From contig JAUVVB010000002.1 in NCBI GenBank assembly GCA_030604825.1, forward strand, positions 41,368 to 105,367: DNA of 64,000 nt, written 5' to 3'. The notes under the pieces are model-generated. The model did no database searches, was not told where the DNA came from, and saw nothing but the letters and a program-made list of their open reading frames with translations. Positions 15,327 through 23,541 of the stretch are shown piece after piece; position 1 is the first letter of the stretch; each line of letters opens with the position of its first letter. The position numbers and the translations under genes were made by a program. Source of the DNA: Chloroflexota bacterium (GTDB lineage Bacteria > Chloroflexota > Dehalococcoidia > E44-bin15).

Positions 15327-16526
15327 TCAGATTGCCTCCTGGTTCTTCAGTTCGGCGATGTCCTCCCAGGTGTATCCGCAGACTTCCATAAGCACCTCTT
15401 CGGTGTGTTGACCGAACTCGGGGGCGTAGGTTCTGACCTTGCCCGGGGTCTTGCTGAGCTTGACCGGGATGCCTACCACCTTGATCGGGCCAGCCTGGGG
15501 GTGGTCTACCTCCACGATGTAGTCATTGGCCAGAACCTGTGGGTCGTTGGCCACCTCTGCGTAGGTGCTGACCGGCACCGCGATGATGCCATGCTCATCC
15601 AGCAGCTTCAGCCACTCGTCCCTGGTTTTGGTGATGAATACCTCATCCAGAATGGCGATGAGCTCTGCGGGCCTTTCCGCTCGGGCAATGTGGGATTCGA
15701 ACCTGGTGTCCTTCTCCAGCTCCTCGATGCCCAGCGCTTTGCACAGGTCGGGCCAGAACCTATCGGTCTGCAACATGGCGAGGCAAAGCCACTTATCGTC
15801 TTGGGTGCGGTAGACGTTCCACAGGGGGTTGGGCAGCAGGGTCCGGCCCACCCTCTCCGGGAGACGGTCTGAAGACAGATATTGTTGCAGGCTGAGCCTG
15901 CCCATCTCCACCATGCTACCCAGTAGCGATACATCCACCTCCTGCCCGATCCCGGTTCGCTCTCGGGCGAAGAGGGCCAGCATGATGCCATAGGCCAGGA
16001 GGACTCCCCCCGCCTCGTCGGCCAGCCCCCCGCCTATGGAATGGGGAACGCCGTCGCTGCCCACGGTGGTGCTCATTATGCCGCTCCTCGCCTGCCCGGC
16101 GAGGTCAAAGGCAGGCTTATCGCTGTCAGGGCCCTTAGGGCCCCATCCGGAGGAATAGGCATAGATGAGCTTGGGGTTGAACTTAACCAGGGTGTGGTAG
16201 TCCACCCCCAATTTCTGGCCAATGCTGGAGCGAAAGTTGGTGACAAAGACATCCGATTTCTCCGCCAGCTTGTAGAGGACCTGCCTGCCTGCTTCGGTCT
16301 TCAGGTTCAAAATGATGCCCCGCTTATTGCGGTTCTGATTCCCAAAATAATAGTTGAGCACCACCGGGACCCCACCTATCTTGGATAGCCCTCGCCCGGG
16401 ATCCCCCCGAGGTTCCTCGATCTTGATCACGTCGGCGCCCATATCTGCCAGCAACGCGGTAGCGGTTGGCCCTTGCTGCCACACCGTCCAGTCCAATATC
16501 CTGATACCATCCAGCGGCATAGCCAT
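15327..16526 (-). CDS. Family III CoA-transferase (CaiB/BaiF type)
   Basis: 399 aa, full length for the family. It opens 'PLDGIRILDWT' and has 'ADMGADVIKIEEP', 'NRNKRGIILNLK' and the catalytic Asp170 in 'IGGGLADEAGG' that forms the aspartyl-CoA anhydride. These enzymes move CoA between carboxylic acids, for example onto 2-hydroxyacids in FldA and HadA. Position between a D-2-hydroxyacid dehydrogenase and a dehydratase remnant suggests a 2-hydroxyacid acceptor. The RBS AAGGAG is 7 nt before ATG. The substrate is inferred, not shown. Confidence 0.9.
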   Translation of the reverse strand: MAMPLDGIRILDWTVWQQGPTATALLADMGADVIKIEEPRGDPGRGLSKIGGVPVVLNYYFGNQNRNKRGIILNLKTEAGRQVLYKLAEKSDVFVTNFRSSIGQKLGVDYHTLVKFNPKLIYAYSSGWGPKGPDSDKPAFDLAGQARSGIMSTTVGSDGVPHSIGGGLADEAGGVLLAYGIMLALFARERTGIGQEVDVSLLGSMVEMGRLSLQQYLSSDRLPERVGRTLLPNPLWNVYRTQDDKWLCLAMLQTDRFWPDLCKALGIEELEKDTRFESHIARAERPAELIAILDEVFITKTRDEWLKLLDEHGIIAVPVSTYAEVANDPQVLANDYIVEVDHPQAGPIKVVGIPVKLSKTPGKVRTYAPEFGQHTEEVLMEVCGYTWEDIAELKNQEAI

Positions 16527-16551
16527 TTTATAACTCCTTCCCCCAGATGGG

Positions 16552-17562
16552 TCACGGCTTTGGCGCAGACCTGCCCCATCTGCTGATGAATCTCTCCTTG
16601 ACCTCCGGGTTGACGAACCCGTGTGGCCATTCCCCTTGCAGCACGCGCGCCACCTCCTCTACCGGGCGCCGCCGCAGCTCTATGCTCGATGTCTCGGAGT
16701 AGTAGCCCGAATGACCGGTGTAGATGACGTTTTCCAGTTGGAGCAGGGGGTTATCCAGGTCGAACTCCGGTTCCAGCACGTCCAGGGCTGCCCCAGCAAG
16801 GTAGCCCTCGCTGAGGGCAGTGTAGAGGGCATCCTGATCGATGAGACCGCCCCGCGCCGTGTTGATCAGAAAGGCCGTCTTTTTCATCCTCTTGAATTGC
16901 TCAAGTCCAAACATGTGGCGATTATCGGCGGTAAGGCTGGCGTGAATGGTGATGAAGTCAGACTCCCGGAGCAGGCGGTCCAGTTCCACCCTTTCCACCC
17001 CGAACTCTGCCATAACGCCCTCGGGCACATAGGGGTCGTAGGCGATGAGCTGGAAACCAAATCCCCTCGCCTTGGGGACCAGGGTGCGGGGGATCCTGCC
17101 GAAGCCAACTATGCCCAGGGTTTGTCCCCTCAGCTTGTATACTGGGGCACGTATGCTTACCATTTGAAGCCGGTCTAGCTTGCTCTTGAGGGCGTTATTG
17201 ACGCGGACGATCTTTCTGGCGCAGGTGAGGATTAGGGCCATGGTGTGGTCTGTCATCTCGTCCAGGCAGTAGTCGGGCACATTGGCGACACAGATGCCGT
17301 GCTCGGTGGCAGCGGCGACATCTATATTATCGTAGCCAATCCCCATGTTGCTGATGATCTTGCACCTGGTCAGCCTCTCGATCACCTTGCGGGTAAAGGG
17401 CTCAAACAGGGCTATCACCCCATCGGCATCGTGGGTTTTCTCGATCAGTTCCTCCTCGGTGGGGCAGTGGGCCACCACATACTCCGCCCCCAGCTTGCCC
17501 AGAACCTCCTCCTCGTAGGGGATTCCGCCCAGTCGGCCGGTGTTGACCACCTTGAGCGCCAC
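16552..17562 (-). CDS. D-2-hydroxyacid dehydrogenase (NAD-dependent)
   Basis: 336 aa, GTG start with AAAGGAG. Two-domain D-isomer dehydrogenase: the nucleotide-binding motif reads 'GIVGFGRIPRTL' (the third Gly of GxGxxG is Pro, as in some CtBP-like members). The catalytic set is Arg in 'NTARGGLID', Glu in 'LDVLEPE' and His in 'TGHSGYYSE'. It would reduce a 2-oxoacid to the R-2-hydroxyacid or oxidise it back. It is in one operon with korABCD, whose substrates are 2-oxoacids, which fits a branch point at the 2-oxoacid. A phosphoglycerate dehydrogenase role is possible but less likely here. Confidence 0.85.
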   Translation of the reverse strand: MALKVVNTGRLGGIPYEEEVLGKLGAEYVVAHCPTEEELIEKTHDADGVIALFEPFTRKVIERLTRCKIISNMGIGYDNIDVAAATEHGICVANVPDYCLDEMTDHTMALILTCARKIVRVNNALKSKLDRLQMVSIRAPVYKLRGQTLGIVGFGRIPRTLVPKARGFGFQLIAYDPYVPEGVMAEFGVERVELDRLLRESDFITIHASLTADNRHMFGLEQFKRMKKTAFLINTARGGLIDQDALYTALSEGYLAGAALDVLEPEFDLDNPLLQLENVIYTGHSGYYSETSSIELRRRPVEEVARVLQGEWPHGFVNPEVKERFISRWGRSAPKP

Positions 17563-17574
17563 CTTTGCTCCTTT

Positions 17575-17805
17575 CTACCGTTCTACGTACTTATACACCT
17601 CGATGGCGTACTCCGGACACATCCACCCGCAGACCCCGCAGGCATTGCACCTTTCCTGTTCCACAAAGATAGGTATGGGGTATCCTTTGAAGCTTACCTT
17701 GTCCTGTGGGATCACAATGCATCCCCTGGCGCAGAAGACGGCGCACAGGCCACAGCCGCGGCAAAGTCCCTCCTGGATAACTATCTCTCCCCTGTCCATC
17801 TCCAC
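17575..17805 (-). CDS. korD: 2-oxoacid:ferredoxin oxidoreductase, delta (ferredoxin) subunit
   Basis: A 76-aa protein with two 4Fe-4S cluster motifs: CRGCGLCAVFC near residue 15 and CNACGVCGWMC near residue 53. It passes electrons from the thiamine-diphosphate site in the beta subunit to free ferredoxin. The start may be the GTG at 17805 or the ATG two codons later. The order A-B-C-D on the minus strand, with overlaps or gaps of at most 11 bp, marks one operon. Confidence 0.9.
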   Translation of the reverse strand: MEMDRGEIVIQEGLCRGCGLCAVFCARGCIVIPQDKVSFKGYPIPIFVEQERCNACGVCGWMCPEYAIEVYKYVER

Positions 17806-17816
17806 CCTTTTCAGCG

Positions 17817-18401
17817 CTAGCCCTTGTAGTTCGCCATCAATTCCGCCCCTATTCTCAGGGCCTTCTTGTTCAGCGGCAGCAGACCTTTCCTTCTGCTGCC
17901 TGCCATGGTTTCCCCCAGCGTCTTCTCAACTACCGGTAGAGGCACCGCCTTGCTGGCTTCCAAGTAGGCGCCCAGGAGGATGAAGTTAGCCACCTGGTGG
18001 CTGCCCAGCTCCTGGGCAACCCCGCTGGCAGGTATGTAGAAAGTCTTGACGTCATCCCTTTGCACCTTGTTCTGCACTATGGAGCTATCGATGATGATGG
18101 TGCCCCCGGGCTCCACCCTGCCCTCGAATTCCTTAAATATCGGTGCCAGGAAGGTAGCCTCGGTCATGATGATGGCGGCCTGGGGCCGATGTATTGCCGG
18201 GGATGGTATCTCCTCATCGGAGAGGATAACGGTGCATTCGCTCTCGCCGCCCCTCATCGCCGCCCCGTACACCGGGAAATAGAGCACATTGGGGTATATC
18301 TTCATCCCCGCCTCTGCCAGCAGCCTGCCGATGGTGAGCACCCCTTGACCGCCAATCCCGGCTATCATCAGCTCAAAATACCTTGTCTCTTCCTTTCCCA
18401 T
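17817..18401 (-). CDS. korC: 2-oxoacid:ferredoxin oxidoreductase, gamma subunit
   Basis: 194 aa with the family start 'FELMIAGIGGQGVLTIGRLLAEAG', 'YGAAMRGGESECTVILSDEEI' and a C-terminal 'VANFILLGAYLE'. This is the POR gamma fold that completes the CoA-binding part of the complex. It lies 11 bp after korB and 11 bp before korD. Confidence 0.9.
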   Translation of the reverse strand: MGKEETRYFELMIAGIGGQGVLTIGRLLAEAGMKIYPNVLYFPVYGAAMRGGESECTVILSDEEIPSPAIHRPQAAIIMTEATFLAPIFKEFEGRVEPGGTIIIDSSIVQNKVQRDDVKTFYIPASGVAQELGSHQVANFILLGAYLEASKAVPLPVVEKTLGETMAGSRRKGLLPLNKKALRIGAELMANYKG

Positions 18402-18412
18402 GTCACCCCTTG

Positions 18413-19180
18413 CTAATCGATGCTATCCACGTTCTTGAATTCGCCCAGGGGGAATTCCGCCAGCATCTTCTCCTCGATGAACTGGAGCGACTCCACAGGG
18501 CTCAATCCCCATACCGAGGGGCAGGCGGAAAGAAACTCCACGAAGCCGTACCCGATGCCATCGATCTGCTTCTTAAAGGCCATCTTGGTGGCACGCTTTG
18601 CCCGCTGGTAATTGGCGGGGGTATGTACCGTGCAGCGGGCGGAGTAGGCCACCGATTTCATGGTAGCTACCAGCTCAGCGGCGTGCAGGGGGTATCCGGT
18701 AGTCTTTGGGTCCCGCCCATAGGGGGTGGTGGTGGTTCTCATCCCAGGCAGGGTGGTGGGCGCCATCTGTCCGCCGGTCATCCCATAGCCAGCGTTGTTC
18801 AGAAAGATGGTGGTCAGCTTCTCACCTCTGAGCAGGGCATTCATGAAGCAGCCGAGGCCGATGGCTCCTAGGTCGCCATCCCCTTGCACGGTGAAAACCA
18901 CCGACTCGGGGTGGATGCGCTTGATGGCAGTGGCCATGGCCGGGGCACGCCCATGGGGGCAAGAACCGAAGTCGATATCGAAAGTCATGGGCCAAGCGTA
19001 GCTACAGCCAACCCCGGCCAGACCGATGATATTATCTTCGATGCCCATTTCATCGATCACCTCGCAGAGCAAGCGGATGATGATGCCGTAATGGCACCCA
19101 GGGCAAGTGATGCCGGGCATGAGATTTCTTAGCCTTGGTCTGCCACATACCTTCTCTTTGGCGATGGCTTTCTCTTTCAT
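18413..19180 (-). CDS. korB: 2-oxoacid:ferredoxin oxidoreductase, beta (ThDP) subunit
   Basis: 255 aa. The ATG at 19180 overlaps the korA stop by 4 bp (ATGA). The thiamine-diphosphate motif is 'GDGDLGAIGLGCFMNALLRGEKLTTIFLNN' in two parts, the first being GDG plus about 25 residues to NN. CPGCHYGI near residue 24 and 'GVGCSY' supply conserved Cys. The substrate class (2-oxoglutarate, branched-chain or aryl pyruvate) cannot be told from these motifs. The symbol kor is used for the four-gene form only. Confidence 0.9.
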   Translation of the reverse strand: MKEKAIAKEKVCGRPRLRNLMPGITCPGCHYGIIIRLLCEVIDEMGIEDNIIGLAGVGCSYAWPMTFDIDFGSCPHGRAPAMATAIKRIHPESVVFTVQGDGDLGAIGLGCFMNALLRGEKLTTIFLNNAGYGMTGGQMAPTTLPGMRTTTTPYGRDPKTTGYPLHAAELVATMKSVAYSARCTVHTPANYQRAKRATKMAFKKQIDGIGYGFVEFLSACPSVWGLSPVESLQFIEEKMLAEFPLGEFKNVDSID

Positions 19181-20265
19181 GTAAGCTTTTCTATCTCCTC
19201 CAGAATCCTCTCGGGGTATATGATACCCCCTCCCCGCTCGTTGTGACGACCCCACAACCCCAGCAGATGAACCGGCACTCGGCCCTGCACCGCAAACCTC
19301 ACGTCTTCTACAAACTCGCCGGGGCTGTCTTCCACCACCAGCACCTTTCCCGCTGCCAGGGCCGCTTGCCTTAGGGGCTCTTCGGGGAAGGGCCACAGGG
19401 TTATCGGCCGGAACAGCCCAGCATTGATCCCTTCGGCGCGAGCCATGTTCACCGCGCTTCTCGCCATCCTGGCTGAGCTGCCGTAGGCTGCCACCAGCAG
19501 GGTAGCGTCATCAGCGAGGTAGGTGTCGTATCTCACCTCGCTCTCCGCTATCCTTTGGTATTTATCGAGCAGGTGCATGTAGAAAGTGATGATTCCCTTG
19601 GACAGGTCACCAGGGAAGCGGGGGGCACCAGCAGGGTGGTCACATCGGCCTCCCTTTCCCCCCTTTCCCTTTAGAGCCCATTCCTTCTCTGGCAGGGGGC
19701 CAAATTCCAGGGTCCTCAACTCCACAGGCTCTGCCATCCTGCCGATGATGAAGTCCGTGAGGACAATGGCTGCAATCCTGTATTTATCGGCCAGGTAGAA
19801 GGCACGTTGAACCAGGTCGAAGGTCTCCTGGGGGGAGGAGGGGGCAAGAACGATGCAACGATAGGCTCCATGGCCTCCGCCTTTGGTAACCTGACGATAG
19901 TCGGTCTGCCCCTGCTGGCCCCCAGTGCCAATCCCTGGCCCCATCCGCATCACGTTGACGATGACGCAGGGGGCCTGGGCGGCGGAGATGTAGGAAATCC
20001 CCTCCTGCATCAGGCTGAAGCCGGGGCTGGAGGTGGAGGTCATCACCTTGGCCCCCGCCAGGGCGCCGCCATAGAGCATGTATATGGATGCGCCCTCACA
20101 CTCCGATTGGACGAAGGCTCCACCAATCTGGGGTAACTCTCGGGACATATACTCGGCGATCTCGCTCTGGGGGGTGATGGGGTAACCAAAGAAATGCTTG
20201 CAACCAGTTTGAATTGCGCCCCGCGCTACTGCCTCGTTGCCATCGATGAATACCTTCTCAGCCAT
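19177..20265 (-). CDS. korA: 2-oxoacid:ferredoxin oxidoreductase, alpha subunit
   Basis: 362 aa with 'GNEAVARGAIQTGCKHFFGYPITPQSEI' (family N-terminus, read in two parts), 'SECEGASIYMLYGGALAGAKVMTSTSSPG' and 'GPGIGTGGQQGQTDY', which line the active-site channel. The C-terminal domain begins near residue 250 ('LVAAYGSSARMARSAV'). It is the first gene of a seven-gene minus-strand operon that continues with korBCD, the hydroxyacid dehydrogenase, the CoA-transferase and the dehydratase remnant. Confidence 0.9.
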   Translation of the reverse strand: MAEKVFIDGNEAVARGAIQTGCKHFFGYPITPQSEIAEYMSRELPQIGGAFVQSECEGASIYMLYGGALAGAKVMTSTSSPGFSLMQEGISYISAAQAPCVIVNVMRMGPGIGTGGQQGQTDYRQVTKGGGHGAYRCIVLAPSSPQETFDLVQRAFYLADKYRIAAIVLTDFIIGRMAEPVELRTLEFGPLPEKEWALKGKGGKGGRCDHPAGAPRFPGDLSKGIITFYMHLLDKYQRIAESEVRYDTYLADDATLLVAAYGSSARMARSAVNMARAEGINAGLFRPITLWPFPEEPLRQAALAAGKVLVVEDSPGEFVEDVRFAVQGRVPVHLLGLWGRHNERGGGIIYPERILEEIEKLT

Positions 20266-20296
20266 TCCGTTGATTTTATTGCGGCCCTAATGTTTA

Positions 20297-20325
20297 AGTA
20301 TATCGCATCCTCAAATCCAGGTCAA
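20297..20325 (-). promoter_or_regulatory. Promoter of kor operon
   Basis: Minus-strand TTGACC (20320-20325), 17-bp spacer, TATACT (20297-20302), about 35 bp before korA. Confidence 0.75.
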
Positions 20326-20403
20326 TTTTTGCAGAGCTAATTGCTGAAATTGACAGCGCCTTTGGTGCTCCCGGAATTTGTGGCGCCAGCAACTAACTTC
20401 AGC

Positions 20404-20432
20404 TTGCAAAGCCCCCAACGAGCTGCTAGAAT
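20404..20432 (+). promoter_or_regulatory. Promoter of tRNA-Arg
   Basis: TTGCAA (20404-20409), 17-bp spacer, TAGAAT (20427-20432), 22 bp before the tRNA 5' end. Confidence 0.65.
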
Positions 20433-20454
20433 GGAGCGAGACAGATAGGCACTA

Positions 20455-20560
<106 letters not shown>

Positions 20561-20574
<14 letters not shown>

Positions 20575-20758
20575 TTCCGCCCCCTTTCCTCTGCTGTGCC
20601 CATTCTGGACAATAGGGCGTAGGCTTACCGAGCAATCGCCAGGGATACCAACCTCTTGTGAACATCGGTTTGCGGATAGCACCGCATACAATACACCTCT
20701 CGTGAAGGCCGCCACTTGTGCTCTGCCTCAGTTCAGGTTTGTGTCGATACTGTCCCAT
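20561..20758 (-). CDS. Small zinc-ribbon-like protein, overlaps integrase start
   Basis: 65 aa with a strong AGGAGGAAG site before ATG at 20758. It contains a CIVCG pair and later a 'YCPEW' Cys, a possible zinc knuckle, and is rich in Arg, Lys and Trp. Its stop overlaps the detached integrase ATG (20574) by 14 bp, so in the circular form the two would be translationally coupled. It could be an excisionase-like factor; that role is inferred from position only. Confidence 0.55.
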
Positions 20759-21004
20759 CCTCTTCCTCCTTTCCCCTAGCCGCCTATATGAATGCTCTTC
20801 TAGTTGTGGAAGTCAACATCCCTAAACCCGAAGTCTCCCCAACTCTGGCTGACACAGCTAGTGTCCAGCTTGGTCATAGGACACACCTACGAACATCTCA
20901 CGCTTCCGCCAGAATTCGCCCACTTCTGGGGCATTCCAGATGTTGCTTCCTATGAGTTTTTGAGCGTGAATCGGGGGTAGCCTTTAGGAAAGGGGGATTA
21001 TAGG

Positions 21005-21130
21005 ATGGCACTCAAGATTACATGCGTAGTATGTGGGCAGCGCAGGATCATCGCTTATCAGGGGGACACTGGCCCGGTGTGCGAGGTCTGCGCTGCTGTA
21101 GAAGCTGGGCTGCGCAAGCCCGAGAAATAG
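21005..21130 (+). CDS. 41-aa zinc-ribbon protein
   Basis: ATG at 21005 with AAAGGGGG upstream. It encodes CVVCG near residue 7 and CEVC near residue 26, a compact treble-clef or ribbon arrangement, followed by a basic tail. Small one-domain zinc proteins of this sort are common in phages and integrative elements. The function is unknown. The stretch between 20759 and 21004 has no convincing gene; an imperfect palindrome around 20848-20870 (GACAC / GTGTC) may be an operator. Confidence 0.6.
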   Translation: MALKITCVVCGQRRIIAYQGDTGPVCEVCAAVEAGLRKPEK

Positions 21131-21158
21131 GCAAATCTTAAGGAAAGGGGGTGTCAAG

Positions 21159-21485
21159 ATGCCAGAGGAGAAGGTCGTAGCCTTCAGGATGCCGCTCGAG
21201 GACTTCAAAAAGCTTCAGGCTGACCGGGAGTCCCGGGGGATGGGATGGAATGCCTACACGCTAAATGCCTTCCAGCAGACCTACAGCGTGGACATCGCCA
21301 TCCCTGAGAAGGCCGAGAAGCCGAAGGCTGAGAAGCAGCTTTCGAAGGCCGCTCAAAAGCGACTTGATAAGGCCATGAGGAAGGCCGCCGAGGCTTCGGG
21401 ACCAGAGGTTACTGGTGACCCCGGGTGTGCGCTTCCTCCTCCGCCAGACGAGCTGCCACCTGACCCACCGCCGCCAGAGAGCTAA
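21159..21485 (+). CDS. Small acidic/proline-rich element protein
   Basis: 108 aa with AAAGGGGG before ATG at 21159, 28 bp after the zinc-ribbon gene. The N-terminal about 45 residues ('VVAFRMPLEDFKKLQADRES') look like a short beta strand plus two helices, compatible with a ribbon-helix-helix DNA-binding unit. A Lys/Ala/Glu-rich helix follows, then a Pro-rich acidic tail (PPPPDELPPDPPPPES). I do not recognise the family. Confidence 0.55.
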   Translation: MPEEKVVAFRMPLEDFKKLQADRESRGMGWNAYTLNAFQQTYSVDIAIPEKAEKPKAEKQLSKAAQKRLDKAMRKAAEASGPEVTGDPGCALPPPPDELPPDPPPPES

Positions 21486-21506
21486 TGCCTCCGGGCAACT
21501 AAATAA

Positions 21507-21533
21507 GGGGACCAACCGAACTGGCTGGTCCCC
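21507..21533. terminator. Bidirectional terminator
   Basis: GGGGACCAACC / GGCTGGTCCCC hairpin with a 5-nt loop, placed after the plus-strand gene ending at 21485 and facing the minus-strand gene ending at 21656. Confidence 0.55.
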
Positions 21534-21655
21534 TTCCTGGTTCTTGGTAGCGGGAGTTGGTAGAACGTCCTGAAAGCCCCAAATATGACAGCCTCCAGAA
21601 CTGAGATTCACGTCCAGACTGGAGGCTGCCAAAATCCGCGGGTTGCGCTTGCCCC

Positions 21656-21988
21656 TTACTTCTTCCTGGGAGGCCTCAGCCTTCTTCCCGAGCGAGCTGA
21701 GTAATACTCGATGCCGTCAGGCATGACTTCCGCTACCACTGGAGTTGAATTGGTCTTGGTAGCACTCTGCTTCAGGCGACCGAGGTCTTTAGGAGAAGGT
21801 GGTGCGGGTGTGCCACTTTCAGAGCTTTTGACCTGAATCTTCCACTTCGTTCCACCTGGGAACTCTGCAAGTGCATCGAAAGACCCCCTGCTGCCGGGAC
21901 TTAGATCGACACTGGCTCCCCCACCTCTTAGTGAGCGGGCGACCTTCTCCTCTGCTTCTCTGCCTTTCTCTGATGAACTCTTCGGCAT
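21656..21988 (-). CDS. PD-(D/E)XK-like nuclease (Holliday-junction-resolvase-like), tentative
   Basis: 110 aa with RBS AAAGGAGC 7 nt before ATG. It reads 'KGREAEEKVARSLR', then 'GSRGSFDALAEFPGGTKWKIQVKSS'. The Glu in the first helix, the Asp after GSRGS and the Q-V-K strand match the Hjc-like nuclease pattern E...D...(E/Q)xK. The usual Glu of ExK is Gln here, as in some family members. It could process recombination intermediates of the element. Assignment is by motif only. Confidence 0.55.
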   Translation of the reverse strand: MPKSSSEKGREAEEKVARSLRGGGASVDLSPGSRGSFDALAEFPGGTKWKIQVKSSESGTPAPPSPKDLGRLKQSATKTNSTPVVAEVMPDGIEYYSARSGRRLRPPRKK

Positions 21989-22127
21989 TCAAGATGCTCC
22001 TTTCTCATACTCGCCATCCCAAGAGGTGACCGACCACACCGACTGACAACATGGCTTGACAGAGTGGCGAATGCGTGATACACTTCGCCACGCTCCTGAG
22101 CGGCTGTCCCCGAGATGGCTGCTCAGA

Positions 22128-22161
22128 TGAAACCCTCAGATGCTGCTGAGGGTTTCATTTC
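22128..22161 (+). terminator. Strong hairpin terminator
   Basis: A perfect 12-bp stem TGAAACCCTCAG / CTGAGGGTTTCA with a 6-nt loop followed by TTTCAT. It lies between two minus-strand genes with no plus gene directly upstream, so it may also work as an insulator. Confidence 0.55.
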
Positions 22162-22449
22162 ATCCAGACACAAAAACACCCCACTCCTAGCGGGGCATGC
22201 TGCTCTGCATTTAAGCTGCTCTATGCAGTGCTAGGAGCTATAAACCCTCCCTTCTGGGAGACCTGGCGTTCACCGACCAAGCTTCCTTCATATTCGATTG
22301 CAAAATTATACCACAACCCGGGCACCAACACAAGCTTTTGGAGCTGCCCGACAGGATCAGCCGGCGGTTCCTTCTCCTCGTCCTCGCAGCTAGCTGCCTG
22401 CTCACCATCAGCTAAAACCCTTCGCTGTGCATCGGTATCCCAGGGCCAC

Positions 22450-22923
22450 TTATTTGTATTCACAGGTGGAGACTGCAACCCCCCATATAACGAAGAGGCC
22501 CTCTATTTCCAGGTAGAATGTGCCAGTCTCGTAAACATAGATCACATCGTCTCCTGCTCGGCCTAGCTCGTTGGCTAGGAGATCAACCGGCCTACTCTGA
22601 CCGACTTCATGCAGCCAGATGGAAAAGCCCCCATCAATATCCCTGGTTGCCTCATAGTTCCAACCAACCAGCCAGGGAGCTACCTCAACATGAATCGGTT
22701 CGGTCGTTTTGATTCCAGTGCCTGCCCAATCACCGACAATATCGCAGACCAACTCTTTTGCAGGAACCGGTGTTGGTGTTGCTGCTGGTGTGGGTGTCGG
22801 TGTAGCCATGCCGACCGATGGTGTCTCTGCTCCATCATAGCGCCGCTGATAAACTTCACCACAAGCGGGCACCATCATAAGCAGGAGGAGGATCACCATG
22901 CAAATAAGCACACTACGTCTCAT
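22450..22923 (-). CDS. Putative lipoprotein with Thr-Pro linker
   Basis: 157 aa from the ATG at 22923 (GAGG upstream). A lipoprotein signal peptide (hydrophobic core VLICMVILLLLMMV) ends in the lipobox VPAC with the lipid-bearing Cys at residue 21. A Thr/Pro linker (TPTPTPAATPTPVP) precedes a small beta-rich domain with 'VGDWAGTG' and 'WLVGWNYEATRDIDGG'. It would be anchored on the outer face of the membrane. The family is not recognised. The 22221-22449 stretch after it has an overlapping minus frame from a TTG at 22478, too weakly supported to call. Confidence 0.6.
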   Translation of the reverse strand: MRRSVLICMVILLLLMMVPACGEVYQRRYDGAETPSVGMATPTPTPAATPTPVPAKELVCDIVGDWAGTGIKTTEPIHVEVAPWLVGWNYEATRDIDGGFSIWLHEVGQSRPVDLLANELGRAGDDVIYVYETGTFYLEIEGLFVIWGVAVSTCEYK

Positions 22924-22940
22924 TATCTGCCTCAAGTAAA

Positions 22941-22969
22941 TTGATACCACTATCCCCAGCATAAGTCAA
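22941..22969 (-). promoter_or_regulatory. Promoter of the lipoprotein gene
   Basis: Minus-strand TTGACT (22964-22969), 17-bp spacer, TATCAA (22941-22946), about 18 bp before the start at 22923. Confidence 0.5.
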
Positions 22970-23481
22970 GAAACCCGGAACCCTTATGCAGAGCCCCGGG
23001 TCCGGAAAGGGGGTGAGCCAACCTCACCCCCCCGATCTGGCACTGGTGGTATCAATAATGCCCTCCCCAACAAGAGTCATGCCTCCACGAAGCTCGTAGC
23101 GATAGATGTTGAACCTCATAAGCATGACCCTGCAGGCTGACCGGATTGTCTCCCATATGCCGAGGCATAAGGAAGGGCACCAGCACATTAAAGCCTATTT
23201 TACGCTGATAATTCATAGCTGATTATCCGATTTACCAGATTCGATTCATACGTGAAAGGGGGATATATCCGACATCTCGCCAGGCGATTTAAAAACCGCC
23301 CCGGCCACCCCTCTTTTGGGTCGTCATATACATGTTATGTTAACTACAGCTATTTGACGATACCATAAAACAGCCACTCACGGTTGTCAAGAGGTTATTA
23401 TTCTGGAGGACTGGTTCGGGGGATGCAGAAGAGGGAGTTGGTCGACTTCAATTGCCCAAACGGTATGGGCAGCATGGCTGA
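22970..23481. other. Gene-poor stretch of the element
   Basis: About 510 bp without a supportable gene. It holds a GGGGGTGAG / CTCACCCCC hairpin at 23009-23031, probably a terminator, and AT-rich sequence towards 23400. Confidence 0.5.
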
Positions 23482-23510
23482 TTGACAAACCCGGAAGCCA
23501 CAAGCATAAT
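23482..23510 (+). promoter_or_regulatory. Promoter of the DUF4145 gene
   Basis: TTGACA (23482-23487), 17-bp spacer, CATAAT (23505-23510), about 30 bp before the start at 23542. Confidence 0.65.
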
Positions 23511-23541
23511 ACAGCTAGGATAGCTTTCTGGAGCAGTTGCT

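Noticed and set aside
16884..17178. Plus-strand frames inside the dehydrogenase gene
   Set aside because: They mirror the minus-strand coding frame and have no ribosome-binding site or family motif.
22221..22478. 85-aa minus-strand frame after the lipoprotein gene
   Set aside because: TTG start, no clear ribosome-binding site, overlap with the lipoprotein gene and an equally long frame on the other strand; not supportable as a gene.
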